A stretch of 64,000 nucleotides of DNA from Psilocybe azurescens (GCA_023853785.1 JAJIRX010001046.1:85518-149517); one strand, 5' to 3'. Shown: positions 35,388 to 48,820, counted from the first letter of the stretch. Notes: a model not told the origin generated them from the letters alone. Program-made: numbers and translations.

Positions 35388-37550
35388 TCAATCTGAAACC
35401 TCCGACAACCACAACCCACCCGACACACTCCCCAACACAACAACCGGCATCAACACACAATAGCTCCAAAAAATAATCCGACTAATGACCCATTCGAACA
35501 AGCCGTCCAATGGGCCGGCGGATATGATCTGCGCGAGGGTGAGCGCGGGCAGGGAGTAGAAGAGGGTGCTGACGACGATGAATATCGGCCTGTGAGAGTG
35601 AGAGGAAAGAGGGAGAGGGAGGAACGGTTCGCGGTTTTGTTGTAAGGAGGAGAAAGGAAGTGGGAGAAAAGGAAAGCGAAGAAGAACAGTATAGTGATCG
35701 AGATCAAAGAACTACGAACGATAGGTGATCGAGTGACTAAGAAAGGAAGGTTATAGAATCCCCCCAAAAAAAGAAAATAAAAGGCGCATACATCCCGTCC
35801 TCACAACACATAGCATAGGACTATAGACACGAAAAAAGAACAAATCACTCACTCCTCAAACACAGCATGCTAGTCGCTCCTCGTCGCAGAGGCCATCAGC
35901 GGCGTGAGAGGCATGTGCACCGAGATTGCGAGTAGTGCCGTCTTCGGCTCGCCGGCTCGACTCCTTTTCCACTTTGTGTATCCTTCCGTTGCGCGATCGA
36001 ATGTGTCCCAAAGCGGAATAGAGCCTTGACGCGCTGTATATTACCTCCTATACCTCCCCCTTTTATCCCCTTCCCCTTTCTCCCCGTCCCCTCCTTCCTT
36101 TCTCCCTCCTTCCTTCCCCAGGCCTCTTCCTCCTCACCCCGAAAACACTCCCTAAGCGCAACAAGCGTGATCAGCACCGCACACTTGCCACACATCCAAA
36201 CCGTTCAATTCACAGGCCTTGACGCGCTATTATTATGCTCTAGCGCATACTGTAATGAAGGCGTCAATGCAACGATGAGCGAAAGTAGGGCGGCGTAGAA
36301 TGGGACTGTTAGGAATGGGTGGACCGAGAGGAGGAGTGCGCGGAGAGGGGTCAGGATATATGTGGAGAGCGCAGAAGGTGGTGAGGAGCTTTGAGAATGG
36401 GGAGGGTGCATGGGGAGCACGAGAACGTGGGCGAGAGTGCGCGCCATTTTCGGGGCCCGAGATCCCATTGAGGATGCATTCGACTTCATCCCCATCCCTT
36501 TCCTCATCTTCACTACCACTCGTCTCCCCATTCTTCGCACCCACACTTCCAGCACCTTGCGCCGCACCAGCATAAGCAGTTGGAGCACCAACACCCTGGC
36601 CGGCAAATCTGCGCGGCTCTCATTCGGACTGTTGGGGAACGGATTATAGAATGTCGTGTTGCGCCTGCCAGGTGGGATCAGGGGCCGCTTGCTGTTTTTA
36701 GTACCTGCTCCTGTGCCGTGTCCCAGTCCCTTGTCCCTGTTCCGTTTGGGTTTAGGGCCTTTGACGTTCCACGCGGATGTCGTTGATATGACGTAGCACC
36801 CAGAGCACCAGGGACTCCTGAGGGCGCAGAGAACATTGGCGATGCCGTGAACTAACCCGCCACCCCTCGTCATCGACGCCGACGACTGTACGAGCGGCGA
36901 GCTCAACGCGTGCGTTATTCCAAGAAGAGCGGCGTGCCCTCATGCTCGGCATTGCGATCTGTATTGAGTCCGAGAATGGATGTGAACTGCGGCGGATGAG
37001 AGGACGGGTGGTGAGAGGATGGTGTCTGCCCGCGAGGAGGCTTACGCCGTAGCTGTGGGACCTGTGAGAGGTGGTTAGCGGGATGTATGCGGGTGGGTAA
37101 GAGGACAGAGACGACGATGGACGTTGGAGTATGGCGAGAGAGATAGAGTGCATTACAAAGGGGGTAAAACATAGCGTAAAACGAAACGAAAGCAAAAGCC
37201 ACATACTATTATTCCAAGCGTAGTGGACATCATCGAATACATCAGCGTATTTCTTGTTATCGTCCGAGCCCCATGCGAGGTTGGGCACCAAGACGACGAA
37301 GCTCGGCATCAGCGCGATGGCCAGTGCATTGGAGTTCATGCATATGGCGGCGGCCATTATGAAGCTCCTGATTGTGTGACTGTGTGAGAGTGAGTTGGGG
37401 TCAATTAAGTGCGGAGGGACGAGAGAGAGACAAGGGCGAGCAAGGTAGGATGCGGTGGGGAGTATTCAAAGCGCTTGTCAATGGGAGAGCAAGGAAACGC
37501 GAAGAGAAACACGAATCGTGGAAAAGGATAACGAACAAAGGGAAAATGAA
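35388..37550 (-). pseudogene. AEC-family transporter, C-terminal two-thirds, copy E4
   Basis: The only copy with the genuine AEC C-terminus: the last exon reads LPALTLAQIISAGPLDGLFE, then WVISRIIFWSYCVLMPVVVL and GLWLSEVSD with a stop at 35388, as in fungal AEC proteins. Upstream blocks are SFIMAAAICMNSNALAIALM at 37320-37380, FYAALLSLIVALTPSLQYAL at about 36240-36310, and a part of the CGKCAVLITLVAL helix near 36180. The N-terminal exons are replaced: at about 37550 the AEC intron joins ArgRS copy A3. The 17-nt deletion after NKK and frame changes in the hydrophilic loop make it non-functional. Confidence 0.82.
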
Positions 37551-38973
37551 GCTTGTCCTCGTGCTCATGCATCGCGTTCCCTGCTTAATGATCTTGTCCG
37601 AAAACACCACCGCCATTTTCCTCATGCTCATTCCTTGTAAGAGCCGGTAGGTGATCTGCATGGGCGAGGACGCCCAGGGGAAGCTCAAGCACTACAAAGA
37701 ATTGGGAGAGATGCAGGTCTTGTTGCGAGAAAACGACGTATTTCATTTTATCAAATTTATATTTCTTGTAGCGCGTGATTGCGCAGCCGATGTCGCGTGT
37801 CAGGTATACCAACGTTCCATCTGTGATGAAGGTTGAATGAAGGAACAGGAAGAGAAGAAAAAAATAAATAGAATGCACCCTTCTTACGAACAACGGCCTT
37901 GTCCAACCTCCACTTCTCCAACTTCACCAGCTTCACGTCATCCCACTCCGACATCAAACTCATACTCTCCAAATTCCCCAGCGCCACATCCAGCGACTCC
38001 TTTCCCACCTCGCTCTCCCCGAACACATATCAAACTTCACATTCAGCCTCTCCCACTCCTTCTCATACTCTCGCACACTCATCTCTCTCCACATGCGCCA
38101 GTTGCACAGAGCATCTTGGTCTCCATCTTCCATGCGCTTGTACCGGTTCGAGGTGGAGGTCTTGACGGCCGGGTCGGTGGATGCGTCTTTGTTAATGGCG
38201 GCGTAGATGTCAAAGAGGTGCTTGATGACGTCTTTTTCGAGACCTGCGTGTGAGCCGTATTTTCGAAGCCTGTGGCGATTAGGCCAAACTAGGGAGGGAG
38301 GAAGGTAGATGTCAGTAGGATATTCGGGGATTGGAATGGAAGACGCATGAAATGGTGAGGAATAAGAGAGGAACAGAATAGAAGCGAAAAAGGATTGGAT
38401 GAAAAACAAAAACAAAAAGGCGAAGAAGTGAAGAAAGAATCTTACCTGTGTATCCCAGTCGCCCAGATAATTCATTGAGATCACCTCCTACCCACAAGCC
38501 TGACACAAACGCGCTGATGATCGTGTTCCACATATGCCTGACATAGAACAACTGGGCGATGTTTGGCGACGAGTACTCGATGACGACTTTCTTACCATTG
38601 ACCGAGTCGTTCGTGCCATACTTGGGCAGACCAGAGGGCACGTTGCACGTGGGGTGTCAATCTGGGTGAGAACTTGTTTTGTTCACGCGTAGTGGAGGAT
38701 GGACTTGTCGAGCACGACGGACTCAACTCACTCGTCCGGTTGGAACTGAACGGCAAGGTTCAGTCAATTTAGTAGTACAAAATGTAAAAATAATAACCAC
38801 GTACGTTTTTGATGACTTCAGCTGCTGTCTCTTCCAGCTCCCCAGGGATCCTGAATTGTGAGCGGCAGCGCATTCGAAAGTTTTTGCGCGATAGCTATCC
38901 GGATCGATTTCAGGACACACTTAGACGGATCCGTACCTGAGACAGCGGGAAGTGGGGGCATGGATGATGCCAT
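37551..38973 (-). pseudogene. Arginyl-tRNA synthetase 5' fragment, copy A3
   Basis: Same layout and 3' junction as A1. The start at 38973 gives MASSMPPLPAVSGTDPSKCV then SIRIAIAQKLSNALPLT, after which about 60 nt present in A1 are lost. The catalytic exon reads [30 protein letters not shown] and YVRHMWNTII, so the HIGH-type motif is destroyed. The exon to 37960 is well kept ([38 protein letters not shown]). It ends after VMHEHEDK at the AEC junction, about 37550. Compared with A1 the middle exon is better preserved, but the protein lacks the anticodon-binding domain. Confidence 0.88.
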
Positions 38974-40401
38974 CCTGTTACTTTTAGTGTGTGGCGAGAG
39001 TCTTGTGAGTTTGTTGTAAGTCGGCGTAGTGTTGCGTGCAAACGAAAGCGCCTGAAGTGTAAAGCGCAGCAGAGAGATTTCTTGGCTGCATGAGGAAAGA
39101 GCGGGAGAGAATTGAGAGGAGTGAAAGGACGGCCAAATTGAATCGACAAGATTGTCTGCAACAATTTTTGTGAACGCGAATGACGTGTTGGGATCCATCA
39201 CGTGCAACATCTCTTCGCCAAATATTAGCCCCTTTTGGTGGAAAAACGCTGATTCTTGAAGTCAGCGTAGTAGTAACGTTTGGTGCATTATGATGACAAC
39301 GATACATCAGTAGACAGTGAGTGGATATGTCACTCCCACCGAGAATGTCTTATTGGAAGACATACAGCAATAGAAACACGCTGCCGCTTACATGTACTCT
39401 ACACCGGCATACAAATTAAAAGGAGGGGAAGGACTCGAACCGTCTCGCGGAGCGCTACAACTGGTAGTGCATGGCTAAAGGTGTTCATTAATCGGTCGAC
39501 CATATCAGTTTTAACACAGTACTACATAGGACATAACACAGTAAGGCTGTTAGCACGCTCACTTTGATTGTCACTTTTCTCAAAATTTTACTGCCCTTTT
39601 GCACGGACAAAGTCACTTTGCGCGTCAAAAGTGAGAAAAGGTGACTTTTTGACCACCACTGTGAACAGTTGAAAAGTGTAAAGAATGCGGGCACATCCCA
39701 ATCTCGGATAAATGCAGTGACAACCACATTTGGTAGAGACTTTCCGACAAGAGAGCTTGATTCACAGCCATGTCCATGACTCAACCAAGTAAAGGGGTAC
39801 TACTTAGCGTGTGTGCTAGCAAATCTATGATCATCCACTGAGTCGTATGTTGTTGCTAACTACAACTCTCGCTTGAGCAGGCTTCAATATGAGGGTCCCA
39901 TCGCATGCAAGTTGGACATAGAAGCGGGTGATTTTACGGTGTCCAACCCAGTTTTGGGAATAGAATAGCACCGCCGTCCTGTGCATTGCTTCCAACTATC
40001 CCTGTCATGGGAGTTATACTGTGTCTAGTGCTAAATATGTACATACATTTGTGCGGACTCCGTCAGAAACTTAACGCCGTTGTGTAGTCCAACTCTGTGA
40101 TATACTGTGATAATGTACAGTGAGCGACGTAAGTGAGTGCCTTTTTCCTCGTCTTTCCGCAGTCCTAATGGTGCCAAGATTATCAGGGCTACTGGGGTGA
40201 ACATTAAGAGCAATTTGAGACATGTACAGGATGTGGTGACTATTAATAGCAGTATTTATATTCAGCACATGGCAGTGCACGTCGCAACGTTGTACCGCAC
40301 TGACTAGGACACATACCCGTGTGAATTAACTTAACTTCTGCGCTGCTCCACGCTGTGGACATCGTTAGCAACTGTTTCTTCCTTCACAAAGCCATATTAC
40401 A
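38974..40401. promoter_or_regulatory. Conserved flank between ArgRS A3 (-) and NLR4 (+)
   Basis: A 1.43-kb non-coding module between divergent starts, matching the flanks of NLR1, NLR5 and NLR6. It contains a tRNA B-box-like motif on the - strand (GGTTCGAGTCC at 39431-39441) followed by a T run, and inverted blocks around 39565-39645 built from GTCAC and TTTTCTCA. Conservation without a reading frame suggests it was amplified passively or holds the promoters. Confidence 0.55.
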
Positions 40402-43400
40402 ATGTCTAAAGACGAGAAATATTCCGCAATACGGTCTCGTCGCACCCTCAACTCGGGTATGCAGCTGTTCCAAGGCGCAAGGAACGTCATGATTACTGGC
40501 GGGAGCATTCGACAAGTAGAAGAAAATCACTACGACGGAGGGAAGGGACATAGGTGAGATCCAGTAGACATCATATACTGAGCGTTTATACTGATTCTGA
40601 ATCAATAGGACTGCACATTCTGGGGCAGCACATCGCAGCTGATGCCATGTATAACTCTGCAGAGCGTTTCCCTCCCGCGAAATGCCACCCCGGCACTCGC
40701 GAGAAGATAATCAACACAATACTGGACTGGATCAACGACCCCACTCCCAAGGAACGGGCGCTTTGGCTCAATGGACCAGCTGGAGCCGGCAAATCAGCCA
40801 TTGCCCACTCCATTGCCGTTCATCTGAAGGAGATATCAGAGGATAGCAAGTACGCTGGGAGCTTTTTTCTTCGCAACGGATGCCGTTGGACGTGGGGATG
40901 GGATAAAGTTATTTTCAACAATTTCGTACCAGCTCGCCATCAATTTTCCATCCTTTCGTGCCCAAATTGATGCTGCTATGCTTGATAATCCCACTCTTCC
41001 AACTGCATCCATCGACGTCCAACTCCAATGCCTCATTATAGAGCCATTACTACGTGTCACCGACTGGCCTGCGCACAACCCCACAGTTATTATCGACGGT
41101 TTAGACGAATGCGCTGGGTCAAAACGAATGCAGTCCGAAATCCTCTCACTCATATCAAAGGCAATCGCCGAGTACAATATCCCCCTCCGATTTCTCATTG
41201 TTAGTCGCCCAGAGAACTGGATTTCCGACTCATTCGAAATCGGACCTCTGGTACACGTTACAAAATCACTCTGTCTACGAGACGATGACGACGCGGATAG
41301 GGATATTGAGAGGTATCTTCGAGAAGGATTCAACAAGATTTACGAGGAAAATATTCAAATAATGTCTTCTACCCTGCTTCCTTGGCCTCCAGATTATATT
41401 ATCTGGCGATTTGTGGGTAGTGCTTCAGGCCAGTACGTGTACGTATCCACTGTCTTGGAATTTGTTGGTGCCTCGTCCAATTTTTGTGACCCACGAGAAC
41501 AACTCCGGATATTGACGACGCCTGGACCACATCAAGCATCCGCATTTTCGAATCTTGATAAACTCTACGCCACCATCCTGTTGTCATATCCTCGACCAAA
41601 CACAATGAAACGTGTCCTTGGTGGTCTCTTGCTCAATTGCGGCGAAAAAGCGATTCAGGAAATGCTGGGAGTTAATTCCGGAGAGATTCAACTCGTGTTG
41701 AGGGCCTTAAGCTCCTTGATCAAAGTATCCAAGGCGGAATACTCTGAGGAATTCCGTGCGCTGGAGCCGATCTTTGGGTCTCCATTGGTAGAGGCACCAA
41801 TTTCGTTCAGTCACCTATCGTTCCGCGAATTTCTCGAGGATGAGTCAAGGTCAGGAGAGTATGCAATTGATAAGAGCGCCGTTAGGAATGAGTTTATCTG
41901 CGCCGTGCTCAAGCTCGGGGTCGATATTGTTGAGGATAGTCCACGGGCGGTGCGGACTATAGAACGGTAAGCGCCTTAGCATTTTCATGTTTGGAAAATA
42001 TATGAGGACATTGACATACACATTTTTTGACAGTATGGGACTATTAATATATCGTGACATGCTCGATGGACTTCAGTATATGTCGATGGGCGTCAGAGTC
42101 GATATGAGATCTATTGCCAATGTATTAGAGGAACTTTGTGAAAGCCTTCACAAGATCATTGTCTGCAAACCTTCGCATGTCTCCCAACCAAGTCATCTGT
42201 ACTGGTTCACGACCTCTGTCTTGGATTTTATTACCAACACGGGACTTATGTCGACCTTGGACGGTCAATATTGGCGTAAAAAGCACCGACACCTACTGCA
42301 GTCTCTCACAGACGTTCTCACCATTGCTCAAACAATTTCAGCACAGCAGATCATGGACCGATCACCCAAAAACTCAGCAACCTTCGCATACATCGAGTTA
42401 TACAGTTCTTCCCCTCATTACGGCCGAGAGCATAGCACCAAGGATATCTCGGAGTTAATGAATATCAGTCTGGATACCATTATATCTGATCTCCAACACC
42501 TCCCGACTTGGTATACCTAGAGTTCTCCGATAGTGACAGAGGCTATTTATGCTATATACGTGCAGGTCCTGTCTTTTCGGCCGTGCATCACAAGGTCCAA
42601 GGCCAATGTCAGGAAAACCAACATATTGGAGCATGGGACCATCAGATAGTGAGTGTCAGTGCCGAGCACTTTACCGGGATATTACACAGAAATGATGGCC
42701 GGTCATTGTTTCCACCACCACGGAAGTTTGTGCATACCGCCAACTGCTTCTTACGATACAGTCAAATTTCGGACATACACTCCAAAGAATACTTTGAAGA
42801 TCCGAAGAAAATACAAATATTCAACATAATAATGGATACATCTTTCTGGGAATCTTTACGTGACCATGAAGGCTCGGTTAATTTGGTGTTGGGAGCATTG
42901 GGCTGGTTCAACAGGCAGATGGTGAGTGCCAATATCATCATATTCCGGTCACCAATTTACCGCTGCCACCCAAATACCAGACAGAACCCAGCAAAGACGT
43001 TATCAAAGATCACGATAGTCGCCTTCCTCAAAAAATGTTATTCGTTGCGAAACAAATATTCGAAATCGCCTACTTGCCATACTTCACAGACCCCTATTAC
43101 TCTAATCTTTGGATGATCAGTGATAGAGACGAAATTCTGTCTGTATCATTACATATAACACCTCCACCCCATGACGGACCCTACTCCATCGTTGAGGAGA
43201 GAAATCTGGATCAATGGGGGCTTCCGATTGCCGATTCCAATGCTTTGTCCTTACACAGATGGATAACTGAGTTCCACGAGCAAGTGTTTGCGAGAGAGGG
43301 AAGTTCAATCATCAGCCCTTACGACTGGTATCCTCATTTATCCTCATTCCTTCTCACCGCACTTATAAAACATCAATACGCTGCTCTGAACGCCAATTTC

Positions 43401-43812
43401 GAACATTACTGGAAAACAGTTTCAAAGAAATGTTTTCTACCGTTTATCAAGTGTCTGCCTTATGCGATTCCAACACAGCAGAACTTGAATGCGCTACGTG
43501 CACTGCATTACCTGTATCCCAAGATACATCCTCGGGCGTCAATGGAGACCGCCGTTTGGGTTCTGCTCTCTGGCTATAGATTTCTTGAAGGTATGTTTGA
43601 AGGGTAACTCTACAATTTTTATTGTACTCATTTTTATCATACAGAAATACGACCGCTCTTCCCTCTCATCCCCAGAGTTTGGCTCATTAAAAGACTGGCT
43701 TTCGGGGCTTAGGACTCGGGAATCTAGGAGGATATTGCGGGGCAATATCCAATCTTACCCGGACCTAGTTGATACGTATGATGTTTATACAACGGATGAA
43801 GGCGAGTCATAA
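40402..43812 (+). pseudogene. NACHT-domain NLR-like NTPase, copy NLR4 (best preserved)
   Basis: Best template for the family. Exons: 40402-40553, 40609-41966, 42034-42921, about 42981-43590, 43645-43812. The leader carries FQGARNVMITGGSIRQVE. Exon 2: LGQHIAADAMYNSAERF, Walker A GPAGAGKSAI, then Walker B TVIIDGLDECAGS (about 41080), LRFLIVSRPENWISDSFE, REGFNKIYEEN, SASGQYVYVSTVLEFVGAS, LDKLYATILLSYPRP and SFSHLSFREFLEDE, the last typical of the end of fungal NACHT modules. A single frame is open from 40978 to 41970. Lesions: one extra G in exon 1 (about 40541), one extra T in a T run at 40861-40870, and a missing base at about 42503. All three are single-base events in or next to homopolymers, so the true gene might be intact if these are assembly errors. 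Confidence 0.9.
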
Positions 43813-44904
43813 TTAAAAACAATTGACCCCGACCAAGTCAAGGCACTGTGCTGAAAGAAGGGAACGGAAGCATTTAATGGATCCTGTCAAGAGTATGAGT
43901 GATAATTGTAGTACAAGTTGGGGTGTGCGCAAGGTCATGCTTGCATACTTGGAACGCGCCGGTACAGCTTGTAGAAAAGAGTAGATGTAACTTCAAATGT
44001 GAAGAAAGAACGCCACTCCGCCTCCAGCAGTTACATATATGGTCGCCCTGACTCGCCTCGAGAGTCGACACTCCAAGCACCTCGAATATCGAAAGCAAGT
44101 GAGGCGATGAGAGGCGGGGTATCGAGCTCTGCGTAGTGTAACGCATACTGTATGCTTATCAGCACGGCGGTTATATATATACAGAAATGGAGCAATACAA
44201 AGAAGCGAAGAGGTCATCATATTGGACCGACGTAAGGACCGAAATACTATGTGGTGAGTGGCAGGCTTCTGCGAACAAGAGGAAGGCCGTTCATAGAAAG
44301 TAAAATTGAAACCGAGATCGTAAGTGGAGGCTCCGGAGAGGAAGAGACGGGGACAGCTTGGACCAGGATTGAAAATGTGAGTCGTACAATGACACTTCAT
44401 TCAAGGCCCATGGTCTCCTGTTATACGATGTTGTCTACAAGTCAACATCATTTTGCGTCGCTAAAATAATAGACTCTATGTCAAGTCCAGGTCGTGCGCT
44501 GGGTAGTGGCGGGCGGGCCTTTGAAAGAAATGTGGATGTATACATAGATCGGGATGTCGGTGTATATGTGATTGGTGGAGTGATATTAAGGCCAACGATA
44601 GCCTGAGGGATAGGGTTGTACGCAAGCGATAGAGAAAGTGGGGGTGCATTGATGAGGTGCCTGTACCGGATTACATCAAGGTGGTCATCCAGAGGCCTAC
44701 GGTGACGATGAGCGGCTTGTGTGTTTGAGTATAGCCGAGGGATGTAACGGGCTTGAAAAATGAGACCGTTCATATACGATGAAGCTCACATTCAAATGTG
44801 ATCCCAGAACGATATCATCATACGACCTGGAAACTGAACGATCGGATCCGCACTCGAGCCTCGAACACCAGAGAGCATCTCCAGATTCAGAAAGACCTAT
44901 CCGT
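43813..44904. other. Conserved module segment downstream of NLR4; no gene recognised
   Basis: Counterpart of 12614-13705 and 54516-55589. A + frame near 44251-44469 (SGEEETGTAWTRIENVSRTM) has relatives at 55020-55090 and about 13130, again broken. Confidence 0.45.
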
Positions 44905-46051
44905 CCATATCCTCTCCACTGGCCGCAAATTCAACAGCCTCATTTCACCGCCCAACACCACCCTCGCTGCACTCATACAAAAACATCTTCGCTCACGCCC
45001 TCTCCTCATCCTTCTCCCCCTTCACAATAATCGTATCCCACGCAATGCTGATCGCATGCGCCAGTCTAAACGTGAACGTCACAATGTCAATCCGCTTTTG
45101 GGTCGCAGTCTTCACGACGCCCGGGTATATGCCCATGAGGAACGCAATACCGTATGCGCACATGTAGGAAGAGTGGCGAGGGAATGAGATGACGGATGAA
45201 GGAGAGGTTTTGCGGGATGTGGATGCGAGTCGGAGTGCGATAGTGGGGATAGGGCCGGTGTCGCCTTTGAAATATTTCACGCAGTCCCAGTTGAACGTGT
45301 ATCCAAATTTAGCGCGAATAAACTGATGAACATTAGCATGACGAAAAGAAATGGAAGAAAGCCAACGTACCTCCATATCGTGGCTCTTCACCCGCGTAAT
45401 CTCAATCTCAAGCGGCATCTCTTCTGGATCCGCCACCGCCTTATACTTCTCCCTATTTTTCATGGTCTACGCATGCATCGCATTCCCCACCCCTGTTATA
45501 ATCTCATCCAAGAATACCGCCGTGCCCTTTCTCGTACTCATTCCCCGTACGAGATCGTATTCAATGTGCACTCCCGAGAACGCCGGGCGAAGTCCATAGG
45601 TTCGAGCACTTTGAAGAACTTTGCGAGATGGAAATCATGTTAGGAGGATACGATTTCACTGTCGAATTTGCATATCTTGTAGCGCTCGATTGCGCCAACG
45701 AGTGTTGCGTGTCACATAGATGGATGCTCCATCTCCGACCACTCTTCCGGTTGGCGCTGTGCGGTGTGGGTGCGAATTGAGTGTTTTTACTTGTATGAAT
45801 ACATCAGAGTGTACAGAAGACGTACGTTTACGATAACTTTAGTCGCTATCTCTTCGAACTTCCCGGGAGTTGGAGCCGAGGGAGTGCAACCGTAAAGCCT
45901 TCTCTCTTCTTCACATAGATGATGACTGCCCCAGCCTAGGCGACAGCGCATTCAAGAGGATCTGGCTGGTAGATATCCGGAATGAGTCCAAGACACATTT
46001 GAAGGGATCCGTGGCGGAGACGGCGGGCAGAGGGGGTATAGATGGGGCCAT
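44905..46051 (-). pseudogene. Arginyl-tRNA synthetase, internally deleted copy A4
   Basis: Starts at 46051 (MAPSIPPLPAVSATDPFKCV, then LDSFRIS), loses the catalytic centre, and resumes in the second half: EEMPLEIEITRVKSHDMEVR, FGYTFNWDCVKYFKGDTGPI, then the anticodon-binding helix region YGIAFLMGIYPGVVKTA and VTFTFRLAHAISIAWDTIIV (45000-45150). The C-terminus is LLNLRPVER, followed by a changed Met and stop (ATG TAG to ATA TGG, 44905-44910). It shares the overall deletion pattern with A2 and A6. A partial 5' exon around 45700-45900 is visible in other frames. Confidence 0.86.
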
Positions 46052-46189
46052 CCTTTTGAGTTTGGTGTGCAGCGAGGGGCGAGGGAACGCGGGCTGTATG
46101 CCTTTGTGGGGTTCTGAAGAGAAAACCTCTGTAGTTTGAGGCACGACAGAGGGAACTCTTGGATGAATGAGAAAGGAGAGTGAGGTGAC

Positions 46190-48410
46190 GGGACGGGGCG
46201 GGGCAGGGAGCACAGAAGGAGGGTGCTGACGACGGCGATATCGGCCTGGGTGAGTGAGAGCAAAGGAGAAAGAGCAATGCTTCACAATTTTGTTCTAAGG
46301 AGGAGAAAGGAAAGGAGAGAGAAGGAAAGCGAGTCGAGTGATCGGGATCAAAGAACCACAAACGGTAAGCGATCAAATGACGAAGAAAGGAAGGTTATAT
46401 AGCATCCCCCCAAAAAAAAAGAAAAGGAAAGGAGAAAATAACAGGCGCATATATGCAGCCCTCACAACACACAACATAGTACATACAGAAAGGAAAAAAG
46501 AACAAAGTAACTGACTCCTCAAACACAGCATGCCAATCGCTCTTGTCGCGAGGGACCAACAGCGGAGTGAGCAGCCTGTGCACCGGGATTGCGAGTAGCA
46601 CCATCTTCGGCTCACCGGCTTCGGGCGCCCGGTCGACTCCTTTTCCACTTTATGTATCCTTCCATTGCGTGTTTGAATGTGTCCCGAAGCAGAATATAGT
46701 CTTGACGCGCGGTATATACCTCCTATACATTCTCCCTTTCATCAACTTCCCCTTCTTCCCCACACCTCCTTCCCTCATTCCAGCCTCCTTCCCCTCCGCC
46801 TCCCTCCCCAAAAATACACAACAAGCGTCAGCGAACTACACAGTCCTCACACATCCCAACTGCCTCATTCATAGGCCATGTCGCATCACTATTATGCTTC
46901 AGCGCACTCTGTAATGAAGGCGTCAATGCGACGATGAGCTGAAAGTAGGGGCGGCCGTAGAACGGGACTATTAGGAATGCATGGAACGAGAGGAGGAGTG
47001 TGTGGAGGAGGTGCAGGATATATGTGTATGGGGTGGTGGGTGGTGAGAAGCTTTGAAAATGGGGAGGGTGTGTGTGGAGCATAAGCACGGGGACGAGAGG
47101 GTGCGCCGTCTTCGAGGTCGCATGTGCTATTACGATCCCGTTCGACTTCATCTCCATTCTTCACCCTCACTACCACTCATCTTCCCATCCCCATCCCCAG
47201 CACCTGCCCCTCTCCTACCCGCTATAGCTGCAGCACACATAACAAAAGCACCGACACCCCACGTGAGAAGATCCACGAGGCTCGCATTTGGACTGATCGG
47301 GAACTGTTTGTAGAACGTCGTATTGCGACTCCCGGGCAGGAGCGGTGGTCATCTACTGTTACCTCCCGTTCCTTGACCTGTTCTTGTTTCCGTTGCCGTT
47401 CCGTGTCCCTGTCCCGATGCGCGTTGTGCGTTGCGTTTGGGGGCTTTTGCTGTTCCCAGATGTTCCAGTTGATGACGCAAAACCAGGAGCACCAGCGACG
47501 CCCCAGGACGTGATAAGTGGGGACGAGAGCGCAGAGGGCGTCGGCGACTCCGTGCGTTGACTGGCCACCTTCTTGACGCCGACAAATTTGAATGCAAACG
47601 CCACGAGCGTCGAGCTAGCCGCGTGCATCCTGAAATCATGTTTATCCCCATCTCCCACCTGTTTGTCGTCATCGGCGAAATCCAAGGGGAGGGGCGTGCC
47701 CTCAACCTCAGTGTTGCGATCTGTGTCGAGTCCAAGGATGGATGTAAACAGCTTGGTCGCTAGGATGAGAGGACGGGTAGTGCGAGGATGGTGTATGCCT
47801 GCGAGGGAGGCTTACGCCCGTAGCTGTGGGACCTGTGAGAGGTGGTTAGCGGAATGTGTGCGGGTGGGTAAGAGAATAGAGACGGCGATGGACGTGGCAG
47901 TATGGCGCGAGAGATAGGGGACATACGAAGGGAGTGTAACATGGCGTAAAACGAAAGAAAAACCACATACCACCACCCCAAGCGTACTGGACGTCATCGA
48001 ATATGTCAGCGCGTTTTCTTTTTATCGTCCGAGCCCCACGCGAGGTTGGGCACCGAGACGACGAAGCTCAGCATCAGCGCGATGGGGGGTGCATCGGAGT
48101 CTATGAATATCACAGCGGTTATTATGAAGCTCCTGACTGTGTGATACTGTGAGAGGGAGTTGGGATCAGTTAAGTAGGGAGGGATGAGAGAGACAAGGTC
48201 GAGTAAGGTAAAATGTGGTGGGGAATATACAAAGTACATGTGAATGGGAGACGGATAAAAGGAAGGATACGCGAACGAACGAAAAAGAATCGCGAATCAT
48301 GGAAAGAATAACGAACACAAGGAAAAGGAAGGAGGGGTGCACTTACCGCTTCGACTTTCTCATCCTGAACGTCTTTCCCAGAACCAGTGTCTCCGATTCC
48401 CATTGTAGCT
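46190..48410 (-). pseudogene. AEC-family transporter fragment, copy E5
   Basis: Counterpart of E2 but lacking the two first exons. From about 48400 it holds a GTS(T)MG-like remnant of the third exon, the intron, then a degraded ITAVIFIDSDAPPIALMLSF and VVSVPNLAWGSDDKKK (48020-48150), with the shared 17-nt loss. The hydrophilic loop lies at 46890-47700, FQLIVALTPSLQSALKHNS at about 46900-46960, and CEDCVV then a C-terminal block near 46550-46620. It is cut at about 46190 by the ArgRS A4 upstream sequence at the same point as E2. Confidence 0.78.
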
Positions 48411-48820
48411 TGTGAGCCAGATAGCGGGTGGGCCGTCAATAGGAAAGTAGGTGTACACGTACATTGCTATCGGTGTTGGATATGCTATTGGGGAGCAGCG
48501 CTCAGGCTATAGCCTAAAGAATAATTTTGTGCTTGAGCAGGAGAAAAAGTGGAAGTGTGTCGACCACGGAGCCTGTGTTAGATCACCTGAAAGCGTTCAC
48601 CCAGAGGCCTATGGGCGGTGACGGCGAGCAGACTTGTGCGCCCGAATATAGCCAAAGGATGCGATGGGCGCGGAACGATAAGAGTATTCGAAGGCATTCA
48701 AGCACAAATACAAACGCAATCCCAGGATGATACCATTGTGCGCCCTAGAAATTAGACGATCCAAACAGCGCTTGACCCTCGAACACCAGACAACATCTCC
48801 ACACACAAAGACGAACAGAA
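48411..48820. other. Short copy of the NLR-downstream segment
   Basis: Matches parts of 34440-34870 and the end of 13300-13690. It places an ArgRS C-terminus directly next to AEC copy E5 without an NLR between, so this is a deletion or recombination border. Confidence 0.5.

Noticed and set aside
36205..36906. 233-codon - strand ORF as one continuous protein
   Set aside because: Only its last part (LSLIVALTPSLQ) is in the AEC frame; the rest is a shifted loop and intron reading.
39415..39505. Functional tRNA gene
   Set aside because: The T-arm pairs imperfectly and no 5' acceptor strand complementary to the 3' end is found within tRNA length.
40554..40970. Independent small ATPase gene with only Walker A
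   Set aside because: It is NLR4 exon 2 up to a single-base frameshift; the same frame resumes at 40978.
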